A stretch of 64,000 nt of DNA, taken from Elysia chlorotica (taxonomy: Eukaryota; Mollusca; Gastropoda; Plakobranchidae). Positions 9,210 through 23,656 of the stretch are shown here, in pieces. Below the pieces are notes generated by a model that was not told where the DNA came from, ran no database searches, and worked only from the letters and a program-made list of their open reading frames with translations. The DNA is taken from assembly GCA_003991915.1 (NCBI GenBank), contig RQTK01000141.1:405348-469347 (forward strand). Direction: 5' to 3'. Positions within the stretch are counted from its first letter, which is position 1; each line of letters opens with the position of its first letter. Both the position numbers and the translations under genes were made by a program.

Positions 9210-11702
9210 AAATTTTACATTTTATATATACATATTGTCATTGTTATTGTGTAAAAACATCATACACAACTATAAAAGCAACAGTAGGTGCAATATTCCC
9301 CTTCCAATCATCAGAAATAATAATAGTATTAATAAAATACAAACTTATACAGGTTGCAACAATAATAAATAATCAAGTACAGATATGTGTAACCTGTATT
9401 TGAAAAAAAAAACAACGCTATATAAAAGTGCAGAGTTATGACTTGTGCATTTCTTAGCTTTTTATTTAAATCTGTCTATTGCAGATCAGAGTCATAGACT
9501 CCAGTTAAAAATCTCAACACCCATATTGGTTTAAATATTTCTCATAAAAGTTTAAGAGCCACTTATGCTTACAATATGAATTCAAAATGAAATTTATTAA
9601 GAAATAACATTTTCTATTAATATTTGTATGCCATAAAACAAGTTCTCTTTTCGTTTGTAAATACTACTCTTTTAATTTAACAATTCATTGGATGTATATA
9701 TAAATCTATGCATGATAAAAAAAAGGGGGCAAATTAATTTGTAAGCTCAATGAAAAAAATAGACACAGTCACAACAAAATTTAAATTTTTTCTTGTCTTG
9801 AAGCATAATTGAAATTTACTGTAAATTATATTATTTTAAAAGCTGCACCATTTTTTCTATGATATATTATTTATAGGAGTGGTGTAATAGTTTTTGAGTA
9901 ATTGAGATCTATGAAATAATCACATTAATGACCTGCTCATCTTACCTTTGTGTTTAATGTGTAATCAAAATATGCAACATGTATTTGTACTAATAACACA
10001 GGAAAAATCATATTTTAAAATCCCTGCAAAAGCAGATAAGCCGTTTTGTTATTCATGTACTGCTACACACTACTGATTAAGGTTTTAAAATCATGTGACC
10101 TTGTTCCTTTATTTTCTACGAATTCTAGGCTTAATTTATTTTCCACTCCTTTGAATGGACCTTTAAAGAAATAATCTAATCACAATTTTTTTTTCCTAAA
10201 GTTTGCTCTTTATGCATCTTCATTTGGAATCTCATTTAAAAAAAATTAAGATGATGACACACGTGAAAAAAAAAGCAGATCAATATCAAGTCAAAGAATT
10301 TCGTTCATTGTTATACTCCCCTTCAACGTTGCATTCACTGATTATATCATTATCCCCCTCCATCCTCATTGCCACATAGTGCACGTATTATAATTATTTA
10401 TTGTTATTATTATTATTATTATTATTAGTAGTATTATTATTATTAATATTAATATTATAATCGTTATAATTTTTCTTCAGGGTGTCCAGCAAGGTCTTAA
10501 ATTTAGCATCATAGTTAGTCGTAAAGGTGTCGTATATAGTCGTGAAAATCCCATCATAGATAGTAAAATCATATAAACAAATCAAGCACGATGTTTAATT
10601 GTTAGGCAAGTTTACTGTACCTTTTAACATTTGCAGTAACAATAGTTTCACTTTCACTTTTCAAGTTTATTTTTGTTTTGGGGGCCATCTTATCAACCAT
10701 CTCGTCTGAGTTGATTATAGGAAGTCCTGTATTCTAGTGAAAATGAGTATCAAGGAATCAGAATTTTAATTCAATGGAAATCTAGTGAGTTCTGGTAATC
10801 GATTACTTGTACCTGTACCTGCCCAACTATCCGTTATAAGAGTGGCATTGAGATGAAAATGCGACATCCAAATGGCCTGATATCTTTTGGATTCTTGTTG
10901 TGGTTTTACCAATCTAAGTCAATAGATAAATCTCTCTAGACTCCAGACCTTATATCAATTAAGAAATCTAGATCCAATCATCTTTCAAGTTTAGTGTTTA
11001 GTTTTATTAACCTTATCTCTAGATTAAATCTAGATCTGGAAATCTAGTAGAGAAAAGTGAAAAAGTGTGGTAAAGGTAATCAGTACAAAGAAAATGAAAG
11101 CTGGGGAATGAAAAGAAATGGTCTAAAAACAAAACAAAAAAGGAAACTGGAATTAGGACACATATATGCTCAAGGAAAGCAGATGACTTTGCTGATGAGG
11201 CAGGGTGCACTAACCAAAGCCATGTCATTGTAGTACAAAGTAATGCTTTTGGAAAAGATGCCTGAGCCAAAAAAACAAAACAAAACAAGACCTAGCTACT
11301 ATAGATGCCTCATTATTTAAAGACCATTCAGCATGAACTAGACTCTGCAGGGCCCCTTGTACATCAATTCCAAAATCTTGTAAATAGTGTAGATTATATA
11401 GATTAGGCTGAGAATGAACATATTTATGGAAAAAGTTAATTTTATAGGTGTAACAAGTTACAATAACAGCCTGGACCTGTCTCATCCTATTAATATATAA
11501 AAAAAAAGACATATGCTCTTATAAACAAGACATAACTAATGCACTTAAGAGTTAGAAGGTAAGACAAGCTAAAGTTTATAACAGGTTCAATTTGATGTCA
11601 GCAATGGGCAGATTGTGAATAGTATTTTTCTTTCAATTTCCTAGCTAGCACATTTTTTTTCAGGTAGTAAATTTGAGGGAACTTATTTGCTGGACACCCT
11701 GA

Positions 11703-11787
<85 letters not shown>

Positions 11788-14700
11788 GCTATTGTTATTA
11801 ATATTATTAAAAATATGTAATATCTTCTTCTACTATCAATTAAACAATTGTCATTGCATCCTCAACTTTACCCATCAAATTCTATGTACCATTCTCATAC
11901 TTAGGCTAATTACTATTGTCGTTTAAATCTTTTTTGAAATGATTGTATTTTTATCCCCATTTATGAATTTTAGATCATTTAGCTACCTTTAGGTGACTCA
12001 CATGACTTAACTTTTAAAAGAAGAAAAAAGGTTAAAAAAAGGACTTTAGACTAATTAGAGCCCAACACTCAAATAAACGCATTGTTGTTTTTTATTCCAT
12101 TGTACGCTTTTCAGCTTTGTATTGATTTCCAAGAGCATTAGGGCTAATAACGAAGGATGAAAGGGATAGTGAATACTGTATCATTATGTCTCACTCATTT
12201 TGGTAGCATTGCAATCATTAATTAGTGTTGGTGTATTTGCAAAGCAGCATGTCTTTTTTTTTTTCTCTGTTTCCTTCATTTTAGGAAAAGTTCAAAATGA
12301 TTATGATGACGATTGAGCTAAGGCTTGCAACTGATAGAATACAAGTTGATAGAATACATCTTAAATTCATCTCAGAAACAGGTGCAATTTACAATGTGTA
12401 AATTAATATTATTTGGTAAATTGATAACAACTCTTAAGCTAAATTGACACATCTATGCAAAACTATTCTGTTCGTTTATGCAAAATAAAAAACAAACAAT
12501 TAAAAACAAAGAAAGGGAAGGATAAATGTCATTGTACATGTATAAGTGTGTCTAGAGCGGTTTGCATGCCATAGATTAATTATTAATGGGTGGAAAAGTT
12601 TGATTTATAGTGGTGTTTTTCATGAATTGTGAAGTTATTTAATTTCATTCATCTCGTGTAACATTTTTAAATTTTTTATTGTTATCTTTTTATCTTATTA
12701 CAGCTTTTTCATGTAATCTAGACAATTCTTTAGTGTTGTGGTCTTTGATTTGAAGTTCATACTGTTGATTTTCAGCCTTTAAAAAATTCTTGTAGTTTTA
12801 TATGTATTGGTAGATGTTTTCCAATCCATCAAAGTTAATGAATATCCACCCTGCGTGTTTAATTGAATAGATTTCCGATTACTTCTGTCCATTTTATTTA
12901 TATGATTGAAAAAACTACATGCATGCAGATTATTTTCAATCTCAAATATATTTATGTTCTCTAGCTTTTTATACAAATGTTCCTTATAACTATAAGTAAA
13001 ACGCCTTATGAAATGTGAGTGCATGTATAATTAAAATTGCAAAACAAAACAAAAATATCCCAAAAGAAAATATTAAATAGTTGAAATTTGACAAGTATGT
13101 GATTTGCTCTCTCTCTATGTTTTAGTTCTTATATTGATTGCATGAATAAAAAAGGGCTAAAATAGAATAAGAAAATATTAATACATGTATTAGTATTCCC
13201 CCCTTATCAGAGTGTGTTTTTAATAAACCATGCATGAATTACCTGTTACCAAAGTGCAAGTATATCTTGATCTGGTCTTAAACTTAGGTTGTTTTTTTTT
13301 TTAGACAAATCGAATCCTCAAAAAAGAAAATGCTGAAAATTGAATTTAAAAATGAGAAGATACAACAAACACATAAGTCATATTGTACTTTGTAGATTTT
13401 TTGAAACACCGCTTTCCTTAAAAAGCCTGTAATTGTTAAACTTGTCCCCCAGTATATGTACTAGTGCAAGCGACAATAAATTCACAATTAAGAGTTAAAG
13501 AAAAAGATGCAAATAATTTTTTTTTTAGGTTCTTTTTTTTCACCATAAAATGGAAGGAATCCAGTTCAAATGTAATAGTACTAATACATTAGTGCATAAC
13601 TACAGCGGAACCATTGCTACAACGTGACATTTTTAAGAATCCCTGTTTTTTCTAGTATCTAAAGCCTATTAGTTCTGATTGGGTTTTACGGGACACAGAA
13701 ATACAGCGGTAGATGGGAGTGAGCTTTGGTTCCAAAAGGTCAACCTGTATACCATTGTGATGTGCGAGTCAGAAGCACAGACACATTTCCTACTGTCTTT
13801 TGCTCATGTCTAGGTCTAGACAAAAGATGCGAACGTGTAGTTTCATACTGTGTGTAATACATCAATAATAATTAAGTCAGTGGGGGAAGGGATTGGTCAG
13901 CCCACAGACGAGTGGATTCGAACTGAAAGAGAGAGACACAGACAGAAATTATGGGCGTCTCTTACTCTACTGAGTAATTAAACACAAAGAAAAGAAGTTC
14001 GAGAGCAACAGAAAAAATGACAAAGCTAATGTACTAAAGGCAGAAGGCTCATTAGTCACGTTAATTTATTTTAATACTAGTGGAGATAATAATTTTATAC
14101 ATTTTTAAAGTATTTGAGTTTATTCAGTGGTGGTTACTTAACATGACAATAGCAGGATTTTTCTTCTGGAACCAATGTCCCACTGTGGTCATATTTTACT
14201 GTACAGAACTATATATAGTGCCTACTAAATTGTATAGCTGATTTTTTTTATTAAAAAAAACAACAAAAAAACTTCAAACTTTGCAAATGCCTAAGTAATA
14301 TAGCTACTTGTACTAGAAGCCTACAAGTTTAGAGAGAGAAAGTATCAAATCTAAACTTGAACGCTCCAAAGATCTAGTTACATAGATTTAAATTTCGTAT
14401 TGGATAATGACTTTTAACCAAAAAAATCCACTTAAAAACAACAAAATTGAAGTTAAAAACATTTATATTTTAGCAGAACTTTAATGAACAGTAACTAACA
14501 GTATTAACACAGATATGTGCACACAGAAAGAAAAATTAAGCCCTGATTCTGAGAAAAATTTCTGTTTTCCATAAACTAATAAACAGTGTGGTGTTTAAAA
14601 TAAAATGTGAAATAAACACTTTGAACATCATAATTTACATTAAAAAAAAAAGGAAAAGAATGCAAAGGAGGCCTTTTTGCAAAGGGAAAATCTGTCAAGC

Positions 14701-15619
14701 TGTGTCCTGATGATTTTTATACTGAAACGGCATCCGCTTAGATCAGAGCAAAACAAAGGTCTACTTCTCAATTTAAATTATGGTCTCAGTTTCTCCATTT
14801 TCTTAGTTTCATTTTTATTGCAGTTTTCGATATAGTTCTATGTCTCATAAAATAGACGTTCCTATGATTTTATTCTTTTCTTCTCTCTATCATCTAATTT
14901 AACTTTAAGACATGTTATTGAATACAACTAGTAGCATGTACGTTTTTGGCATTTGATCATAAAGGCCTCAGCGCCCTTTACGAAGTAAGTTACAATTTAC
15001 TAAAAAATCGAAACTTACACGACAGTAGAAAGGCTTTACAATATAATTGTACTAACTAACTGTTTTTCATCTATTTTTCTGTCTCAACGTCAAATGATTT
15101 TTTTGTCATGAGGCTTAAAAAATCGTTTAGGATTTGAAATGAGGCAAATAGAGCTTAATGAGACCATTGAAATTGAAATTGAAATATTTTGGATGAGATG
15201 CTACTTAAAGATTTTGAGTCACATAGACTGCAAAAAGATTAAATGAAAGCATATTGAAAAAAAAATGCATCAAAGAATTTCAAATTTATCATTAAAAAAA
15301 AATAGTCAAAGGGTGTAGAGAGCATCATGGATGGGACAAGAGGATGTGACAAATACAGTATTCACGACATTGACGAATGACCTGCAATAGGAATCACTAA
15401 GGCGCACTCCAGGACATGCGACAGATAGGTTTTAAAGAAGTTGGAGCGGGAAGCTACGGTACTTCCAAAAATGACACTCCTTGATGATGATGAGAACATA
15501 TTGAGTTCTTCTCCAAACAGTTTTACAGGAGGCACTGAATTCAAAGCCATCAGCAAAAAATAGTTATCACAGAAGCTTTCCATTACATTTCTCCTTACAA
15601 TACATGCTAAGGGAAACAC
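9210..15619. other. AT-rich intergenic region
   Basis: I see no convincing coding region in these 6.4 kb. They contain (ATT)n arrays at 10395-10450 and 11703-11790, CTAGAT patches at 10930-11050, many homopolymer runs, and a possible 3' untranslated region of the minus-strand TTC28-like gene just below 15620 that I cannot delimit. Confidence 0.6.
11703..11790. repeat. (ATT)n microsatellite
   Basis: About 28 near-perfect ATT/TTA repeats. The poly-Leu reading across it is an artefact. Confidence 0.95.
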
Positions 15620-16540
15620 TTAAGATTTTATATAAGGCAGATAGAGCTTAATGACACCATCCTTCTTCCGCTTGTTGATATCTGCGATTCGATCGTGCAG
15701 CACAAAATGGGCGTAGTCCCTTCGCTGGTTTACCTCGCTTACTGTAAGCTTTTTGATCTCATCGAGTGGGACCCGGCGTTGCGAGGCTGTAGCTCCTGAT
15801 CTCACTTTGACTTTCTGCCTCGGCATAGACGCTGGACGACCAAACTTTTCAAGTGACTCATTTGCCTGGGTAACAAAAAATTGCATTTCTAAAGTTAATA
15901 TAAGACAATGAATACTTAATTTTTAATAACAGTACACAAGACAAATTTTATATTGTAGATTTATGAACTTGATAACAATTTGTTTGGATTGATAATTTTA
16001 CATTTACAAGATATAGCAGGTAGTAAAGAGTTTTACAAGGCTTGTACCTTCATTTATTTGATATAAAAACACAATTACAAAATTCCATAAGAAAACTGGA
16101 TAGTTAATTAATTCTAATTGTACAAAATAAAAGTTCTATGATATTTGTCCACCATTGTGAAAAATAGATCGATGAAGATTTTAAAAAAGACTTTTCGTGT
16201 ACTCTATGTATCCTAAATGACATTTGGTTAAATCAGCTCAAACCCTCACCCGCAAGAGAGATAAAATATGTGATGCACAGTCTAAGTCTGTTCAATGTAT
16301 CAAATTAAAAAGGCTGGAAACCATCCACTCCAAGGCTTGCGTGATTCAGCTTAATTCAAATTCTACAAGTCTTTGGTTTGAGCCCTGGTGATTTTGCCCC
16401 CTACTGGTTGGGTCGGTGTCACTGTCAGTTTAATGTGATCGGCTAAGACAGGAGTCATGATATACCCTCCTGACGTTGAACGTTAAACCAACTCAACAAA
16501 TTCAATTCTACACAGATAACACCCCCTTTACGAGAGAGAA

Positions 16541-16576
<36 letters not shown>

Positions 16577-16739
16577 ATGTATTATTATTGTTATTATTAT
16601 TAGTAGTTGTAGTAGTAGTAGCAGTTGTTGTCGTAGTAGTACAGTAGTAGTAGTCATAGCCGTAGCGGCAGCTGCAGCCGCCGCAGCAACAGGAGCAGGA
16701 GCAATACCAGCAGAAGTAGTAGTGCTAGTAGTAGTAGTG

Positions 16740-16811
<72 letters not shown>

Positions 16812-19800
16812 ATACCATCATGCTCTATAAAAACTTAAATTTAATTCATAAAGATAAACAAATGTTAACATGAACTCCTTCAATTTCTGAACACAATCAG
16901 TGAATCACCTGAGCTTCCACAGTTGTTTGATGCCAGCTCCTTGCTCTCTCAATGTAATCAGCAAAATCTTCACTGAGATTTGTTGCACTGGATGTAGCAA
17001 AGAAAATAGAAGTTTTAAATATTTTAAAATCTAAAATAAATTATGCATTAGGAAGCTCAGAAAACAGCATGAGGGTTAGGGGAAAAAAAACGTAGACAAG
17101 ATAACTGGATTACTTGATTGAAATTACTATTTTAGATATTTGATCTCATTCTCACAATTTAACAAATGATAAGCATACTGATTAAGTGATTTATATCAAA
17201 ATAGTGGTTGACATGTGACTTATTGAGACTGAAAAAAGACTCAATAGACTCCTCTAAATAACTACCACCTGGTATAAGTTCAGCAAATAAAATCTGATTA
17301 AACAATGCTTACCTTTTTGCCAGTTTGATTTTTTCAGCCATTTCCTCATGACTCTCAACCACTGACAGCCATGGTGTGCTCATTCTTAGCTGATCAGATG
17401 TACATGTAAATTTTACAGAGAATACATAATAGTTAGATTGTCAATGGATTAGGAGTGATTTAATTTAAGGGAGACATGACACAGCCATTAAACTCCAGGA
17501 CTTTGCAGAGAGTCTATTTAAAAAAATCAAAGCTGAAGGCAGAGGAGTAATCCAAAGTTGATGACACTTTCCTTTATAGCAATCAAATTTTAATTGAAAA
17601 AAAAAAAAAAGAATTTAAAAAGCAGCATGCTTAAGATTTAATTTCTTACCTCATAATTTTGCTAAATGACCAACACAAACCCACAAACATTCTCCCTTTA
17701 AAAATTTAGAAATTTGATACATCTAATCTTAAAAGATTTTATATCGGGGAGACAATTTTATGAAACACTGACATTTATTTGTAACATTTAATCAAATTTC
17801 ATGCTTCAGTTGATCAATGTTTATCTCCATTTTCTAGTGTTTCTAATTAACAGATAACCAAAGAAAACAGTTAGATTTTTCCTGTTAAAGAGATGTACCT
17901 GATTTCTTGGAATAATCAAGGGTGTAAGGGAAGTAAGTCTAGGTCCTTCAACATCAGACGTCTGTAAACATATGGATCACTGTATTAGCTCTTAAAATGT
18001 GGCATTTTGGGAGAGATTTTGCGCTTTAAATTCAACCTTCTTAAAAAAAAAAAACCTGTATCTTTAAGATGAAGGATTAAAGATTTAGATGATAAAGAAA
18101 GAAGTCTTTAACTTCTAGCTCTAGACTAAGCACTGAAGTTTGTGAGTCTAAATCTAAACCTAGCTCAAGCTCTCAAGCCAAAATAGTTAAGGACTTTGAA
18201 AAGCGAAAACAAACATAAATATATAAGCTCATTAGGCCTACTAATAAAGTAGGCTTAAATAAGGTAGCATCTTTAACTGTTTAAACAAAAACAATGACAT
18301 TTAACAAAGGAAAAAATAGTTGAGCACCTTGCTTGCTGTACCACTGGATCGACCAAGCAGGTTGACATCTAGTCTATAGAGAAGTACTGGACTCTTATGG
18401 CAGCTCACGGACAACAATAACTGCAGCATGGATGTCAGCAGTTGCCTGGAACAAAAGAAAAACTCATAAGCCATGTTTAGATACATGATACTGTACCTAC
18501 ATCTCGGACTCAACGAAATAGCTTGTTCATTTTTGATAGTTCGTTGGATGCAAGGTTCGTTGAAGCTATGCGTGGCCCTGAAGTGCCTCCATAGACCCAC
18601 ATTACATGATTGTTAAGCGAATGCGACACCCAACTTCTATCTACAACCTTCCCTTAGCCTCTGCTTTTGTTAGTTATAGTATTAGTATTTAAATTCTAAA
18701 AAAGCCTGTCTCTAAGCTTGTTTGTTGTGAAAACTCAATTGATTTTTTTTCCTTTTATTTTTATTTATGATGGGTTTATTTCAGTTTTTTTTAATATTTT
18801 TGTTTGTGTTTGATTGCATACGAACAATTTGTCCATTATTAAAACAGAAGTAAAAATCCCCAAAAGATAAACACCAACTTTCCACTAATCATATGCCAGA
18901 TCTATACTACCGGTATTGAGTCAAAACAAGCAGAACCACAATAACACAACAGCCTTAATTGAAAAAAACAAAAAAGAACAACAAAGTTACAAAACAAAAA
19001 CTATTAAAAGAACCAACCTATGTGAGGCTGTCATATTAAATGTCAGTAAGAGGCCCACTTGATGAAAGCCGGTAGCGGTCAGTAAAGAGTGAGTTTTGGT
19101 GTGGTGCCACAATGGATGGACTGACAGGTCTGTCACTTTGAGCTGGATCTCAGGAGCATGCTTTGTGATGCTCATCTGGAAGAACAGATAAGAACACCAT
19201 AAAAAATTTAAAGACATGGAACCATAAGTACAATGTCATGGTAGCTTACAACTCCTCGTAAGAATATGCAAAGAAGAAGGCTTAAAGTCTGTTGCAATCA
19301 ATTACCTTTCACATCTTTTAAATGTAATTTGTTTTCAAACCTTCACCACCATTCATAGTCACAATTTGTACTACGTTAAGCCATTCGTAGGTGAAAATCA
19401 CCCTGTGACCTATAAAAAGAAAAAAAAGCAAGGTCACTGGCTTTTTTTTCAACAGTAAACCACTTGTGGGTGTTTTTCACCCAGTGACCCTAAAAGAGGA
19501 TTAAAAAACATATTGCACTTGGTGGAAAATAATAATACAGTCTATTTTTTATAGAGTGCCATATCCAATAAACTCAGCTCATAGTGCTTTTTACACATTG
19601 AAATCTCATTTAAAAAAGAATATAGAGACAGTGACATATAACACATAATAATACATGTCATAACATAACAAACAAAAAGAATTCATTCATACAAGAACAT
19701 GATTTGCATACATAATTAAGCTAAGTAGTCAAACAAATATGTTTTAACAATAACAGTTTTTTCAACGTCACTTCTGAGCCAGTGTCTCTCAATTGTTGCG

Positions 19801-20391
19801 ATAGACTATTCCAAATTTTCGGTGCAGCTGCACTGAAAGCTTTCTCACCATCTCTCTTAGTTCTAGATTTTTTTTACATTAAGAAGTTTTTTTCTGCTCC
19901 AGCGAAGGGGCCGTGATGGTAAGTAGGGAAAGAGTAGATTTAACAAAAATTAACTGCCCTTTTCGTTGATACATCTGTAACTGAGCATGGATGTCTTATA
20001 CTCAATGCGTGATTTCACAATCTAAATGCTTAAGGAGAGGGGTAACATGGTCCCACTTTCTTTTTCCTGTTACCATTCTAGCTGCACTATCTTGGCATCT
20101 CTGCAACCTGTCCAGACTCTTGTTAAACAAAAAAAACATGTATAAAGAGTTACAGTGGTCCAACCGTGAAAGAATGAAGGCAAAAGCAAGGGTCTTTCTT
20201 GATATGTCCAGATATTTTGTCATTACGCTTATTCTCCATATTTCAAGATAGATCACCCTACAAAGGTGATTAATGTGTGACTCAATTGTTAGATGATGAT
20301 CTACAATCAAACCAAGATTTTTAGTTTGTTTTATAAACTTAACTACATCATATCCAACATTTATATAGTAAAATAACAAAAAATTTAAGTT

Positions 20392-20427
<36 letters not shown>

Positions 20428-23400
20428 CAATAAAAAGATAAAATAAAAAAAAAAAAATCAAGTAAAATAAATAATAAATAAAAAAATAAAAATTTATTAA
20501 AAAAAAAAAAAAATAAGATAAAAAAAATAATAAAAAAAGATGAGTATAAACAACATAATAATAATGCTCTAAATAATATACACTTATAATTAAACTGAGG
20601 GGTTTTGTGTATAATGTGAAAAGTATAGCTTTCAATCCATTTACTCATCTGCCTATTTATCTATATTTCTATCTATTACTCTGTTTCTCTGTGCAAGTAA
20701 AACTTTTTTTTAATGTCCATCAAAGCTTATCACAAGGAATGTTTTTACCACCCTTGACATCCTCTATGTCATTCTATCATTCTATATTATCTATCTATGG
20801 ATCTTAATACGAAGAAGAAAAAGAAAAAGAAGAGCAGGAATAAAATTAAGTAGTGTAAAATTGATGTGCAAGAAGAGGAAGAGGAGAGGAAGAGTTAGAC
20901 CAAGAGGATGAGAGGAGTTGCAACAGGAGGAGGAGCAGGAAAAGGAAGATAAGCCGGAGGCGGTGGAGCAGTAGGAGGAGGAAGAGTAGGGTGAGGTGCA
21001 GCAGGAGGAGGAAGAGGAAAAGCACCGGGACGGGGGAGCTATACATATTGGTTTTTATTTTATAAGTGGGACCAATAAAAAGGATTACAGAGATTTTCCA
21101 AAGCCTGGGTGTTTTTCACCCACGAGCGATGGTGCAGGTTAGAGACTGCTGTAAAAATACGCTTATGATGCATTTAACTCAAAATGTGAATTATCATTTT
21201 AGAATGCAACAGGCTAAATGTTAGAAATTACCACTGCAAAGGGCTTTTATTCCTGGAGGATATTAAACTTTGCATTATATCATGAGGGATGTATAACACC
21301 AGAGATACGTTTAGCAAGAATTTATAAGCCCATACATAGTTTCAGTGCTATTTTGAACCCATACTTATGCGTGGATGTGAGGCTTGGACAATCTCAAAAC
21401 AAATGCAGAAGAAACTGGAGGCAGCTTAAATGTGGTTCCTAAAAAAAACTTGTGGACAGCAAAGAATTTTAATGAAATAGTTCTACAGGAAGCTAACACA
21501 AAAAAGATCACTCGTAAATTTATACAATTAGTAGATGCAAAGAAATCTTTTTTATCATGTGATGAGAAGAGAAGTGCTTGGACATCTTATGACGACTGCA
21601 ACAATTAAATGAAATGCAGAGAGGAAACTAATAGAGGGACTAACAAAATTAACGTATGGAAAGTGACAAAGGCATTGGAGGCAGAAACATGAATGCCAAT
21701 GCTCCAAAGCATGGTTCTTGATAGACGGATTGATGGATCCCCACACAACAAATTTGATTAAGAAACAAGAATCTAATAATCAAAATATGTTACTATATAA
21801 ATATAAAAAAATTATGATGTCAATCTCATTTGGGTTCGGCTTTCTTTACTGTTATATTTTTAAGACTCACAAGCGTGGCTGACCCCGGATTAATCTGTAT
21901 GGCATGTCAGATTATAATGTAGAGGAATGTTTGGCCACTAACAAAAAATACACCCGCATGTCCTTTCCTTTTGAAGTGTGCAAGCCAATGTAATAGATTT
22001 CTTTTTTTTTGTTAAATACTCTTCATGATAGAATATTGGACCAAGATATAGATCATATCAAAATCCTATTCAAATTCCGAACTGTAGTTTGGCTTTAAAA
22101 CAAATGAAAAAGAACAACGTCAACACAAAAATTCCGAACTGCATTGGACCAAGATATAGATCATATCAAAATCCTATTCAAATTCCGAACTGTAGTTTGG
22201 CTTTAAAACAAATGAAAAGGAAACAATCAACCCATGCAATGTCAACACAAAAATTCTGAACTGCAGTTTGGCTTTAAAACAAATGAAAAGGAAACAATCA
22301 ACACATGCAATGTCAACACAAAAAAATGTTTGAGTGAATTGTGAACACATTAAACAAGAAACATCAGCAGTGTCATTAGAAAAGAAAAGTCTGAACCATA
22401 CCTTTACTTATGATTAGAGGAACACAAAATTTGTGATACATAAGGCCTTTTACATGCAAAACATATGAATACTCACTAGGTCTATGAGGCATGATATATT
22501 TTCCTGCGTCAATGGAAGCGCATCACACAATGCACTTACACATGTTGGGTTAGATACCATATCTGCCAATACAATAAAAAAAAACGGTTAAAGATAAAAG
22601 AAGGATATGATTTATCTATGGTAAAAATGTGATCGATATCTTCCTCTTGGCTGTTTTATATTATTGACTCACATATTTTCTACTAGTAGTAACAACAACT
22701 AAGTTTTAATTTTGCAAACATTTCATTTAATGTTACTATGACAGTTTGTACAAAGGAGAAAAACACTAATAGATCTTCATATACCATATTTTAATATAAA
22801 TTGAAATAATAATGAACACAACCCACCCAAAGATGCCTTTAGGGCATCATATGCAGGAATCAGTAATTCGTCTGAGTTCCAGTGAGGGAAAATGATATAT
22901 GGACATGACAGCAGTTCTCCTTTTGCTTGGAAGTGAAAACCAAGCCATTTAAGCAAGGCTAGACTTTTTGCACTGTTGGCAATGATGTTTGATAAACGCA
23001 CTGGTCGCTTGTTGATCTCTGAGGTATGGAGTCGCTTTAGAGATGAATCCAGCTAAATCGATGATAACACACAAAAAATGAGATAAATGTTTCTGAGAAT
23101 AAGCCATCGGAATAATTTAAAGAATCTGCTTGGTTGCGGGTGGTATAATGAAACTTGACCCAAGTGTGGTTATCAAATGGGGTAAATATTTTTGCAGAAT
23201 GATAAGTTAAGATGCAGTGGTAAGAACTCTGAATGCAAAGGGGTTTATATTTAAAGCATTAAGTGAAAAACATTTGATAAAAAGATATGTAGAAGTTGCA
23301 GGCATGATACATAAAGCCCAAACATTTCATCATCACATACAAATTAATTAACTGGAAATATACATGCAAAAAGAGACCTGTGTAGACTAAAAGAAATTAA

Positions 23401-23656
23401 TAGAGGTGTTAGATACTGCTGTAATCCAAAGCTTACCAAATAAATATCAATTTTTAAACAATTGTACTATTCTTTAGTAAGTTTTGAGAATTTAATTACC
23501 ACCATTCTTAAAAAAAAAAAATTTGAAATTTCATATCGTCTATAATACATGCCAAATCTATGAGGTCAGGCAAAACTTGAGAGTTCTTGTAGTGTTGCCT
23601 GATCAACTCCTGGAGATGGCCCTGCAGGATTGCCAAATTTTCTTCTTTACCAGCCA
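15620..23656 (-). CDS. TTC28-like exons 22-30: C-terminal extension
   Basis: Exons: 23549-23656 (left border uncertain), 22827-23052, 22477-22562, 19018-19175, 18328-18445, 17899-17961, 17313-17389, 16909-16987 and 15620-15865. The stop codon is at 15620-15622. No known domain is recognised. Readable segments include SNIIANSAKSLALLKWLGFH, LPLTQENISCLIDL, QLLTSMLQLLLSVSCHKSPV, MSTPWLSVVESHEEMAEKIK, LSEDFADYIERARSWH, and a basic tail with KVKVRSGATASQRRVP. Phases fit except between exons 22 and 23, where exon 22 ends in phase 1 but exon 23 opens in phase 0. A missed exon of suitable phase, or a different exon 22 donor, would fix this. Confidence 0.78.

Noticed and set aside
16476..16838. ORF with long Ile and Val runs
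   Set aside because: Translation of ATT and TAG arrays; no sequence of normal composition around it.
20385..20648. Phe/Leu-rich hydrophobic ORF resembling a membrane protein
   Set aside because: It reads an A-rich tract on the reverse strand; no family features.
22034..22326. CRISPR-like spaced repeats
   Set aside because: Units are long and contiguous with no unique equal-length spacers, and the genome is animal; an ordinary tandem repeat.
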